Source: Epiperipatus broadwayi
Taxonomy: Eukaryota > Onychophora > Udeonychophora > Euonychophora > Peripatidae
DNA length: 64,000 nt
Assembly (NCBI GenBank): GCA_028023455.1
Contig: JAQFVV010000072.1
Span: 2,316,501-2,380,500 of the forward strand
Reading direction: 5' to 3'
The translations under genes were made by a program, and so were the position numbers. Of the stretch, positions 54,401-64,000 are shown piece by piece. The stretch's first letter is position 1; each line of letters starts with the position of its first letter. Under the pieces are notes generated by a model, which saw only the letters and a program-made list of their open reading frames with translations, was not told the DNA's origin and did not search any database.

Positions 54401-54805
54401 TTAATAGAAGAGCAATACAGAGACTTCAGACCACTCAAAGGAGTATGGAGAGATGTATGTTGGGAGTAACAAGAAGAGATCGAAAACGCAATGTATGGGT
54501 AAGACAACAAACAGGTGTTACTGACCTTATTGAAAAAATTAAAAGATTGAAATGGAGTTGGGCTGGACATATTGCTAGAAGAAATGATAATAGATGGACA
54601 ATTGAAATTTTAAACTGGATTCCAAGAGATTGTAAAAGACCCAGAAAGAGACCACATGTGAGATGGATGGATGAAATAAGAAAATGTGCAGGGGTGTTGT
54701 GGAAAAGAGAAGCTAAAGATCGGAGAAGATGGATTAAACTTGGAGAGACCTTCATCCTGCAGTGGATTGATAATGGTTGATGATGATGATGATTATAAAT
54801 TAATG
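51484..54805 (+). mobile_element. Full-length RTE-clade LINE with 14-bp target duplication
   Basis: The element runs 51498-54791. ATTATAAATTAATG is present exactly at 51484-51497 and 54792-54805. A 5' untranslated region of about 325 bp, less AT-rich than the surroundings, precedes a single long ORF. The 3' end is a very short UTR made of TGATGATGATGATG directly after the stop. One ORF with APE endonuclease and RT, and a short trinucleotide-repeat tail, is the RTE plan. With both flanks intact and no frame break, this is the youngest LINE in the window. Confidence 0.9.
51823..54780 (+). CDS. RTE-type endonuclease-reverse transcriptase, 985 aa, intact
   Basis: One uninterrupted polyprotein for target-primed reverse transcription. 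The APE endonuclease spans about 48-285, with catalytic-type residues Asn53 (TYN), Glu82 (LCE), Tyr153 (QVY), Asp188 and Asn190 (GDFN), Asp255 (LDY), and Asp279-His280 (SDH) all present. The reverse transcriptase spans about 500-810: APGNDG, YRPISLLSVLYKI, motif A FVDYEKAFD with Asp635, motif B VRQGDSISPK at 691-700, motif C FADD at 732-735, and YKYLGH at 796-800. A basic C-terminal region (about 855-985) follows. I chose the first Met in the frame; Met44 (MTTFYLG), just before the endonuclease, is an equally plausible start. Codon use is AT-rich like its surroundings. All hallmark residues are intact, so activity is plausible. Related dead copies lie at 9.9, 15.3, 19.0, 43.3, 61.2 and 62.8 kb. 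Confidence 0.92.
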   Translation: MTDKNKAWPLFPGGCKVTNQGSGWWPKAEGAKNPLIVDPGCHLMTTFYLGTYNCRSLSSEGRLQELEEELSYIKWDIIGLCEVRRKGEETIDLKSGHILYYKGTHIGNTSGVGFIINKKWKNNIVEIDGVSDRVARLVIQLNSRYQMQIIQVYAPTSSHSDEVVEDFYMDVQKAFDQSKQHFKIVMGDFNARIGRQMKDEIAVGSFGYGNRNERGHRLVEFAEKEKLYIMNSFFEKNVKRKWTWKHPNEGTSELDYILTNRKYIFQDCNVLNKFNTGSDHRLVRCKLHVNVKLERQKLLRKTIFTVDIPNLQKHSNEFKLELTNRFQVLGDFEHDSDLNEINMKITDTLLKTATKIAGRKKQQLTNKISTETREFMKKRRNMKIYKNDVLKRIEYLEFCKMVRKRVENDIRKYNCEIARKAVEENKSLKNVKQHFGIGRKFISAIRKKDGIITKKRDDIMKLVEDFYQELYSNKEQVPPISITSSELPRILNEEVRHAIKCMKKGKAPGNDGIIIDILKEAGEEIETILAKLYTKCLNDKDVPEDWKNAVIILIFKKGDKEDIRNYRPISLLSVLYKIFTKIITTRLQRTLDFHQPREQAGFKSGFSTIDHIQVLREVIERTNEYELSLCFGFVDYEKAFDSIHISSVIKALDHQGIDPGYCHILKNIYKNATATIRLHNDTGKINIEKGVRQGDSISPKLFTAVLQEVFCGLKWETKGMKVNGEYLSHLDFADDVVVFANNASELQEMLQELADESRKVGLKINVKKTKVMFNRFAQNMKIKIDYEELEKVNSYKYLGHIINTDGNIMEEINHRIKLGWSAFGRNNLILKGNMPMCLKRMVFNKCVLPVLTYGSETWTLNRRAIQRLQTTQRSMERCMLGVTRRDRKRNVWVRQQTGVTDLIEKIKRLKWSWAGHIARRNDNRWTIEILNWIPRDCKRPRKRPHVRWMDEIRKCAGVLWKREAKDRRRWIKLGETFILQWIDNG

Positions 54806-54839
54806 TGTAGATATATAACATATTAGTGTAAATGTGAAA

Positions 54840-55690
54840 ATTAAATAATTATCTCCAGGTGAATAACCTGAGATAACTTTATCTTTGATATTGCTAGAAA
54901 ATTATCAATTACTAATTGACAGTCCTGAGATTAAACATGTTTCTCTAATAATCTACAATAGCTCTTTTGTTCTGAGTTTAATTAGAAGAAAAAGGAGATT
55001 CCCTTTCATTTCTAATTCAAGTTATTATAAGGATTTAAACCGAGAAAATATATTTTTCACTCAAATATGAACAATGTTCAGCAAAAATTCTTTTTAAAAA
55101 TTTCCATGAATCCGTATATCTCCCTAGTTTAATACAAAATTTCCAACATTTCATTTACTTTCTTGTAGTTATTGTTAAGGATCTACATATATATATATAT
55201 TACAATATATATCCTCAAAAACTTCATATAACATCTTTTCAGCATCTACATACATTTCCTTTTTATTATATATTTTTATATTATTATTATTATTATTTAT
55301 CTTTCCCCATTTATTTTCCAACAATCTCTATTACATTCGCATATAAATTTATGATCTCTACAAAAATTGCTTTTGACAATTCTTATATCTCTGGATATTT
55401 ATATAATACTACAATAGCTATAATTAACTAACAATTTGTTCTATTTAAAATTGGCATTTCTTTGTTAATATACAAAACTTCTTTTAATATTCTTTATACA
55501 ATTTAACATTCTCTACCATGTTTATTTCAAAAATTTTATGCTTAAAGTTTTTTTTAACTTCAAGTCCTTACTATCTATATAAATAATTGATTTCTTATCA
55601 TTAAAATATTTGCTTCAATCTGGCTTTTCGTTTATTTCTGTTGTATTAATATATGATACATTATTATCTTCCTTACAATTTAAACAGCTA
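54840..55690. repeat. Intergenic with family D repeat unit (plus copy)
   Basis: About 54850-55050 contains GAGATAACTTTATCTTTGA, a CAATTACTAATTGACAG block and TTTAATTAGAAGAAAAAGGA. These recur inverted at 55.9-56.0 and 56.2-56.3 kb. No coding frame or hammerhead core is seen. Confidence 0.55.
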
Positions 55691-56345
55691 CTTTTATAGG
55701 CATGAAGATTCAGAAGCCCCACATCTTCCCTTGACGTCCTGTAAATAATAATTCATTTTCCCGAGCAAATTGTATATGTTAAGTTAAATATTTTCATAAA
55801 TTTATTATAATGTAAATAATGGAAATTAAGGCATTATATCCATGTAAACAAAGTGTGGCAAATCCTTATAACAATTTGAATCACAAGTGAAAGATGACCT
55901 CCTTTTTCTTCTAATTAAACTGAGGACAAAACAGCTATTATAGATTTGACCTTAGGTCTGTCAATTAGTAATTGATAGTTTCTTAATAACATCAAAGGTA
56001 ACGTTATATGATTGTTTACATGGATATATTTTCATAATTTCCATTATTTATACCATTATGCATCCATAAAAATATTTATTTAATATGTACTCTCTGGAGA
56101 AGATGAATTATTATTTACAGGATGTCAAAGGAAGATGTGGGGCTTTTGAACTCTCATGTCTATAAAAAATAGATTGGGTTTACAATCTTGGGTTACAAGT
56201 AAAAGATGATCTTTTTCTTCTAATTATATTCAAGACAAAATTAGTAGAAAATGTTGTTTAACCTCGGGACTTGATGGTTTTCTGGTAACATGAAAGATAA
56301 AGTTATCTCTGGTTGTTTACATAGCTATAATTACTTAATTTCCAT
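55691..56345. repeat. Family D palindromic repeat
   Basis: Outer arms 55691-55760 and 56103-56170 are inverted copies around GAAGCCCCACATCTTCC and its complement. The inner part has the CTTCTAATTAAACTGAGGAC block, which is repeated directly about 325 bp later at 56216. Together with 54850-55050 this makes three copies of one unit. Function and class are unknown. It resembles families A-C in being palindromic, but I find no ribozyme. Confidence 0.6.
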
Positions 56346-58030
56346 TTTTTACATTTTATAAATCCATAAAAATATTTAATATAACATATTAAGAGTTTGT
56401 AAATAAACAGATATGTTTGATTTATATGTTTGCACATAAATATATAGATAATAAATACTTTAAATTTTTAATTAATGCAAAGTATTAAGAATGCACATTT
56501 TAAATTAAACCATCATAAATTAAATAAAGTACTGTGAGAAGTATGTTTTTATAAATATATACAAATAAATTGATTTCTAAACAAATAAAAGAGAAATTCA
56601 ATCAATGAACATCAAATGAATATCTAACTATTTTAGCACAGGAATAACCATCGCAGATTAACATGAGTTGATCAGATAAGTATCAAGGGACAAATAACTG
56701 AAAATGAGATTGTATTATGATGATAGACTTCTTTAAATTTTGTAACTGTAAAGAAGTATAAATAATATTCATCAAAATTTCCAGAAATACAAATATCATT
56801 GTGGACTGAAGCAATATGTAATTCTTGCTAAACAACCAACCATCAGTAGCTAACTTCATTGAGTATAATTTATACATATAAACGTTTCACTATCTTCTTC
56901 ACCATATATGTCACTTGATTTTTTTCATCCCAATCAAAAATTTCTCATCTGAAGACTTTAAACATCCAGAAAATGATATGTTAATGAACTTCTATGAAAG
57001 TTCTATAAGATATTTGCAAGATGTATAACCCCAGAGGAAGAGTTGAAAATGGCAAATACTCATGTTTTCAAAAAGATTGAGAATATAGAATGAAACAGCC
57101 AAATCTGCTACTTCAATTATATATATTACCCCCCCCCCCAATAATAAAACACACCTCATACCTTTATAGTTGCAATCTAAATTAGATTAAAACTTGCTTT
57201 CTGGAGTTTTTTTTTTAATACATTTAAAATTGTATTTGAATTGCTTTCAAAAGCATACAACTAATGATTATAAGCAACTTTACTAAATCTAGACGAATTT
57301 GTGAAGTTCTTTCTTTAAATATTACAATGAAAATTATGAATTTTATTAATTTACATGTAAAAAATATATATTATAATGTATTAATATAAAATTATTCATT
57401 TATGAAATAATAAGAAAAGAAATCTCAGAATTTTAAAAAATGATCAAAGAAATAGGATACAATAAGTTACAATAAGCTTTTCTTAAAATGGTCAAAGAAA
57501 TAGGATACAATAAGCTTTTCTTTTGTTTTTTATGAAATATGTGTGATAAATACACATGTACACACCAATATGCTATCAATTTATCTTATCACTGACTTTT
57601 TCTTAATTGCGTTTTCTATTTTTTGAATTATTTTTGTTGTTAATCTTATTTGCATATATATATATTAAAATCTTCAACTTCATTTGTATGTATACTGAAA
57701 TATTATTCTATATGATGCAATATTGGCACACAAACGTGATTGGCTAAAGCAGTTTTGTTAGCCACACAAACATATATGTGTGTGTGTGTGAATAAATGTG
57801 TATATTAATATATAAGTTCATATTTACTTAAATAAAACTCTATTTAAAATAAATTATACATTTTTAATTAAATAAAATCAAGAAAATAATTTTGCTTTAA
57901 AAAAACAGATGCATAGACATTTAGTTTTTTACAAAAACAAATTCATAAAAGAGAATAGATTTAATCCTAGTTTTAAAATCAGTAAGACCGAGAAATTATA
58001 TATACATATTTTTAGAGAAATTATATATAT
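56346..58030. other. AT-rich intergenic, small tandem duplication
   Basis: No gene. A direct duplication around CAAAGAAATAGGATACAATA occurs near 57446 and 57493. TG/TA microsatellites occur near 57770. Confidence 0.45.
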
Positions 58031-60720
58031 ATTGTACCGGTCAGAATTGTATGTTCGTCTAACAAGAGCTAGCATCTAGGCAAAAGTACCTAGAGTTCAA
58101 TCATATGCGACACATATGTCAGGAATAATCATGAACCCCGCCCTATTGCCTATTTCCCAAATCTATAACATTACGAATAACACTTCTGACGATAACAAAT
58201 GAAATTTCTAACAATTCCCGTCCCAGAGCGTCAGCAGAGAAACAAGAGATCTATAGGACTAAATAACGGATGATGCAATATGACAGATGTGCATGCATGG
58301 ATGAACAAAATATATCCAAAGAATAAATTATTAAACGATTAATTTATTTATGATAATAATAATAATTTGGTTAAACTTTTATGTAAACAAAACGGATAAT
58401 ATAAAGAATGAAATGCGTAATGAATCTATTCAAACATAATTAATACTCCCTGGGTTTCACATAATTAATATTTATTTGCGCATTCCAAAATGACCTATGC
58501 AACATAAATTAAGGATTAATGGATACGCAGATACCAAGTACAAGTATTAATGAAATCAATAACTAATCAATACGATGCGGCTTAATATGTTAATGAAAGA
58601 TATCAAATTTACGAGGCTTGTATTCTGAACGCTATGATATATTTAATAAAAACAAATGATCTAACGAATTTCAATGACTGTAAGTTGCTTTTATTGCAGT
58701 TTATCATAACTGCAGATTAAATATGTTCTAAATTATAGAGTGTATACATTCTTTACGATTTACATTAATGATTTAAGAAGAGCACATTTATTTTCGCATT
58801 TGGTTACACAATTAGAGTTTGGTAGGATTTATTGGAAGTTATTTCTCAACATATCTAAAGATTGTTTAATGAGAAGGCGGACAGCTGAAATATGCTTTAA
58901 CACATGACATTTCTAACCTATAAAATATAAGAAAACGAAAGCTTGGGATGGTCTAAGAGATCATAGCATTACGACTTATAGACTAATAAAGGATATGGTA
59001 AAATATGAATAACTGCTGTGCTGACCGAATGATAATGCCAGAAAGGACGAGAAGCTTCATCAACTTTAAAAAATGAACATAAGAGCTCATCTGCACTTGT
59101 GACAGATGGCATCTGAAGAAGTGGTTGGTAGGGATATTATGGTTTCATGTATTCTGAATGTTAACCCATATAGAGCCTAGCGACAACTTAGCACAACCCT
59201 TGGAGTCGGGGCCTCCACACTCCACTAAGAAATGTGCCTTACGAAATAATCTGGTATCGAAGGGTGGTTTGACAAAGCAAGATATAAGTTTAAGTACGTT
59301 ATCACCGATAAGCAATGCTGAGGATTTCAGGCCTGTAGTGACACTGATATATTAAGGCCTTAGAAAGTAATAAAATCTGGCGTAATGACATGATATAGTT
59401 TAAATCATCCTTAATGGCACGTAATTGGCCTTAAATACTAGTTAGAACATCAATTATAAAAAGGAGAGTATGTGACTCCCTTTGTTAAACAAGTATCAAT
59501 ACGTTTGAAAAGTAAAAGACTTAATTAAAATCATGGTTAGATGGCGGGCTAATCAAATAATAGATTACTAGCTAAAGGTAAGATCACAAACTTTAATTTA
59601 CTCAATATTAAATTTTACCAAATCAATAGCGTTAAGATAATAGTAAAATGATATCTTTAATTATGATAACGGATAGTATATCATAAAACACAAAACAATT
59701 CAGTAATATTATTCAACCGAGCGAACTTTAGAATTTAGTAAGAAAGCTTACGTTTATTGATTTAAGATTCCATAATGGCAGAATAGTAAAATAAGACAAG
59801 ATCGGTTCACCAGGTTGAATTATTAGCATATTAAATTATATATAATTAACATAAAATCAAGTAAAAAGTTTGCCACATTTAAAATAATAGGATAGCAAGA
59901 GTGAAACCCAAAAAGCAAGTTTAGAAAATAAAAATTATAGATTCATGCACTAGAGAAAGTCATTATTCTAAGAAAAATAATAATCGGCATTATATCGCCG
60001 GTTGTGAAATAGGCAGATTTACATTTTAAATAACATAAGGATTACATAAATGGAAGTTTTATAAAGGTACAATTTAAATGAAAATAAAATTACATAGATG
60101 GAGGTTGGAAATTTACATTTTTAAAGATATTAAAAGCATTTAGATGGAGGTTTTAAAGTTCATATTTGCGGCAGAGAATTACCTTCAGTTGTTTGAAGAC
60201 TGGATGGCCGTATACGCGTATGTGGATATCATTTCAAGAAATATAGTCAATAGGGCAGATTTTCTGAAAAATAGTGGTTGGCATCCTTTCACAGTTTATT
60301 TAAGAGTTCATTTAGGCAGTTTTTACGTGGCGATGGCATAAGAGTACAGCAGTGTGGAGCTGATCTTGGAAAGATCAGGGCAGCAAATTTCTTTTCTACT
60401 CACGATTCATAATGTTAAAATTTTGGGTGACGCAGATTCGTCCTGCAATGCCTTCTGAAAATCAAATGCAGAGTGTTTAATATAGAAAATTTGGCTGTAT
60501 TTATACCCCACTGAAACTGCCTCTGGTAATATCTGGATGTATGTTAACGGTCAACTGTTATCCATTTTTAAAATATGGACGAGATATAAGTTCGAGAGAG
60601 TATCGTTTCAGTCTGTTTTGAGTTGGAAATAGACCCGCGGGATAAATTTTCCGTTAACGTAAATCTTTTAAAATAAATCTATGTTAATAAAAACTTTTTA
60701 AATTCAAATAAGGCATGTCT
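58031..60720. other. Compositionally distinct unassigned block
   Basis: From about 58031 to 60720 the sequence has fewer homopolymer runs, more balanced dinucleotides and more CpG than the flanks. It contains no frame above about 65 codons and no match to the other repeats here. It ends near AATAAA-like and T-rich motifs around 60670-60760. A long non-autonomous retroelement (LTR-like) or a non-coding exon-bearing region are possible. I could not find paired long terminal repeats. Confidence 0.35.
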
Positions 60721-61171
60721 TTTGTTTGCAATTTTTCAGTTACTCTCTAGAACTTTCTCTCAAATAAAAATAATACACAAATATAAAAAAATATAGAACA
60801 TGAAACATATTTAATAAATATGATTATACCCGTTTATCTGTCACACACACACACGCATGATTATTTACCGTGATGGAAATTTAAATACTTTATAATTAAA
60901 TTAGTATTATTTAATGAGGATAATGCTTAACTAACAACAAGAGGGGGAAATAATCACGTGCATATGTATACCTGCACTCCCTAATGATTTACTACAACAA
61001 AACCGAGTTTGAATCCCTGTTTGAAGGTTTCAAACATCACTAGACAGTGAAGCAAAATATGTGCAACAGAATTGACTGCTTCAATATATATTTAAAATTT
61101 TTGACGTAATATGTAAATAATATCTGGCAGAAAAAAACCATATCCTTTAGCAGAAGTATTTACAATTACTT
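60721..61171. other. AT-rich intergenic
   Basis: A CA microsatellite near 60841. Nothing else is recognised. Confidence 0.4.
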
Positions 61172-61482
61172 ATTAAAAATGTATGGGTAAGAGAACAAAC
61201 AGGTGTTACTGACCTCATTGAAAAATTAAAGAAGTGGAGTTGGGCTGGACATATTGCTAGAAAAGATGATAATAGATAGACAATTGAAATTTTAAACTGG
61301 ATTCCAAGAGATTGTAAAAGACCCAGAAAGAGACCACATGTGAGATGGATGGATGAAATAAGAAAGTGTGCAGGGGTGATGTGGATAAGAGAAGCTAAAG
61401 ATCGGAGAAGATAGATTGAACTTGGAGAGACCTTCATCCTGCAGTGGATTGATAATGGTTGATTATGATGATGATTAAAAAT
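61172..61482 (+). mobile_element. RTE LINE 3'-end insertion with short target duplication
   Basis: The body is 61181-61473, colinear with the last 290 bp of the intact element and carrying two in-frame stops (TAGACA near 61277 and AGATAGATT near 61410). ATTAAAAAT flanks it at 61172-61180 and 61474-61482, a 9-bp candidate duplication in AT-rich DNA. Confidence 0.75.
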
Positions 61483-62765
61483 ATTAATTACAAGAAAGGT
61501 TCTAGATTTTTTTATTATTAGGCAAAAACTAAACTATCAAATGGGGGGAGAAAAGAATAGTGCAAATTCATTATTTCTTGTTTGCTTATTTTTAGGTCTA
61601 GTGCTGTTGGTATAGGTATCCCATTGAGGAAAAGAATATCTGTTATTCTTGAATGTTTGACGCTGGTATTCAAACTTCAACTTCTAATGTTATATTAAAA
61701 GCATGTTTTTGCATTGAACAGAAACAAATATCTGAATAACAACTGTTTTAAAATCTCTTGACCCTATCTGCAGCTATTCTAAGAAAATGCTCTAAAATAT
61801 ACATTTTGTTTTAAATGATACCACTCATGAACGTTAATATTTCCATAAATACTCAAGTTACTTCTGCACTATACTTGAAGACTGCATGAAGAAACTTATA
61901 GATGCCATATTCTTACAATAATAATTTTTTTAAAAAAGTCTAAAATAAATCACCACCTATTTGTAAATATTATAGCAATCTGTCAACAATTCTTATTCTC
62001 AGCTAACAAACCAATATTAATGAAATCGGCCAAAATATAGAATAGATCTAATGAGAGAAGCATGAATTTTTTAAGGAATTAAGCTGATTGGTCACAGGAA
62101 AATAATTATAGTACTTTCTTTGGTTACTTAATATATATATAGTCTTGTAGTATTAAAAGTATCTTTCAAAAAGAGTGAATGATTCTATTTCACATTTAAA
62201 ACTAAGCTTGAACAGTAATATGTCATCTGAATAGAATTATTTATATACTCACTTCCTTTTTTATTCATGAATTCTCTTTTAACTTTTTTTTTTTAAACAA
62301 TTACAATCTTACTGATTTTTCTTTACTTCACAAACAATTAATGATTTAGATTTTCCCAATGTCTATAAGTGATTGTTTATTAAGTGATTGTAATTTTTAA
62401 AAAAATATTTGTTAAAACTCAGTATCTGTCTCATAAATATCATATGTCTTCAGCTGCTTGTTATATGGCAAGACAAACAAGTATATTGATGTTTATGGAC
62501 ATCTCATGGATTTATAGGGTTGTAGCCAATAAAATTCTGAAATTACTTGCACCTGAATTAATTGTTTTAATCAGGCAACATGCTAAAATATTTTTCTATG
62601 AGATTGGCATTTTCTTCCAATTATTATTGTCATCCATTAGTAATGAACGTTTTTAATTTTTATTTTTATTACAAAAAAAAAGTTCACAAGTCATTAAAAT
62701 TTTCTTGTAAATTACTTTAAACTTTCTGTTTAAAGTTTTAAAATCACAATCTTCCTGTGTTTTCA
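61483..62765. other. AT-rich intergenic, nothing recognised
   Basis: A 90-codon plus frame (62384-62656) has no recognised domain and AT-driven composition. Confidence 0.4.
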
Positions 62766-63842
62766 TATCATCATCATCAACCATTATCAATCCACTGCAG
62801 GATGAAGATCTCTCCAAGTTCAATCCATCTTTTCCTATCTTTAGCTTCTCTTATCCACATCACCCCTGAACACTTTCTTATTTCATCCAGCCATCTCACA
62901 TGTGGTCTCTTTCTGGGTCTTTTACAATCTCTTGGAATCCGGTTTAAAATTTCAATTGTCCATCTATTATCATCTCTTCAGTCTTTTAATTTTTTCAATG
63001 AGGTCACTAACACCTGTTTGTTCTCTTACCCATACACTGCGTTTTCGATCTCTTCTTGTTACTCCCAACGTGCATCTTTCCATACTTCTTTGAGTCATCT
63101 GAAGTCTCTGTATTGCTCTTCTATTAAGTGTCCAAGTTTTAGATCCAAAAGTAACAATTGGCAAAACACATTTATTAAAAACCTTCCTTTTCAAACACAG
63201 AGGCATATTTCCTTTTAGTATCAAGTTATTTCTACCAAAAGCACTCCAATCAAGTTTAATTCTATGATTAATTTCATCCATTACGTTTCCATCTGTATTA
63301 ATAATCTGACCAAGGTACAATATTTGTAACTGTTAACGTCTTCTAACTCATCATAATCAATCTTTATTTTCATATTTTGAGAAAATTTATTAATCATTAC
63401 TTTAGTCTTTTTAATATTTATCTTTAGTCCTACTTTCCTACTTTCATCTGATAACTCCTGCAACATTTCCTGTAGCTCTAAGGCATTATTTGCAAAAACA
63501 ACTACATCATCTGCAAAATCTAAATGACTTAAATAATCTCCATTTACTTTCACTCCTTTAGGTTCCCATTTTAATCCACAAAATACTTCTTGCAGCACTG
63601 CTGTAAAAAGTTTTGGAGATATGGAGTCACCCTGTCTTACACCCTTTTCAATGTTGATTTTCCTACCATTATATAATCTAATTGTTGCTGTTGCATTTTT
63701 ATAAATATTCTTTAAAATATGACAATATCCTGGATCTACACCTTGATGATCCAATGCTTTAATCACTGAAGAAATGTTTATAGAATCAAATGCCTTTTCA
63801 TAATCTACAAATCCTAAGCATAATGGCAACTCATATTCATTA
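62766..63842 (-). pseudogene. RTE LINE, 5'-truncated copy, minus strand
   Basis: 1.08 kb colinear with the 3' third of the intact element, tail at 62766. One minus frame (63281-63829, 182 codons) keeps FVDYEKAFDS (motif A), VRQGDSISPKLF (motif B) and FADD (motif C). A frameshift near 63320 separates it from the YLGQIINTDGN frame (62970-63320). Another break follows near 62975. It is better preserved than the 15.3-kb copy but still defective. Plus-strand frames of 153 and 63 codons here are shadows. Confidence 0.85.
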
Positions 63843-64000
63843 ATAAGATATTAAATGAAATTAAAGGGATATTACGCAATGGAAAATTATCAACTAGTGA
63901 ATGTTGTACTTTTTATTTGACAGTAATCTACAAAAGATTTGGATTGTATTCCTACAAGAAAAAAATTTTATGTGTGCAATTTCAAGATCAATATATAAAT
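63843..64000. other. Window end, nothing recognised
   Basis: AT-rich sequence running to the edge of the window. Confidence 0.4.

Noticed and set aside
58031-60720. Mitochondrial DNA insertion
   Set aside because: No recognisable mitochondrial protein or rRNA motifs in any frame.
62757-63218. 153-codon plus frame
   Set aside because: Antisense shadow of an RTE copy.

Overview
This window reads as intergenic DNA from an AT-rich invertebrate animal genome. The species cannot be fixed from the sequence. I recognise no host protein-coding gene with exon structure, no bacterial operon, no rRNA and no CRISPR array. Everything that can be named is mobile or repetitive: LINE retrotransposons of three kinds, Penelope-like element (PLE) fragments, several tRNA-derived SINE families, small DNA transposons, minisatellites, and three families of repeats that carry hammerhead ribozymes.

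Layout. The first 10 kb hold a 120-bp minisatellite, a PLE fragment coding a GIY-YIG domain between 235-bp inverted arms, and directly beside it a 406-bp tandem repeat (family B) with two well-formed hammerheads. A decayed LINE lies at about 7.3-8.1 kb. From 8.6 to 14.6 kb, family A repeats dominate. The best locus is a 2.06-kb insertion made of two 457-bp-unit tandems in opposite orientation, flanked by a 13-bp target-site duplication. From 15 to 27 kb there are a truncated RTE-type LINE, family C palindromes with a third hammerhead type, SINEs, and a truncated Jockey-group LINE. From 27 to 37 kb there are scattered family A and B copies, tRNA-Gly-derived SINEs, and a terminal-inverted-repeat element with an internal minisatellite. 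A longer but broken Jockey-group LINE (PHD finger plus SGNH-hydrolase ORF1; endonuclease and reverse transcriptase ORF2) occupies about 37.2-41.8 kb on the minus strand. At 44.3-45.3 kb a second PLE GIY-YIG fragment is split in its 3' flank by a 504-bp hAT-type element with an 8-bp duplication. A further family C palindrome lies at 46.6-47.3 kb. A full-length RTE element with an intact 985-residue ORF and a 14-bp duplication lies at 51.5-54.8 kb. The end holds another palindromic repeat, a compositionally distinct unassigned block (58.0-60.7 kb), and two more RTE fragments.

The most interesting reading is that families A, B and C are retrozyme-like elements: short non-coding tandem repeats with type I hammerheads whose stem III is only a self-complementary 4-6 nt. 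That form is expected to cleave as a dimer. Their copies are repeatedly palindromic, with ribozyme sense pointing outward, as are the arms of the PLE fragment. This fits insertion primed from both sides of a target break, with a PLE reverse transcriptase as a candidate driver. The ribozyme folds, palindromes and duplications are read directly from the sequence; the mobilisation model is inference.
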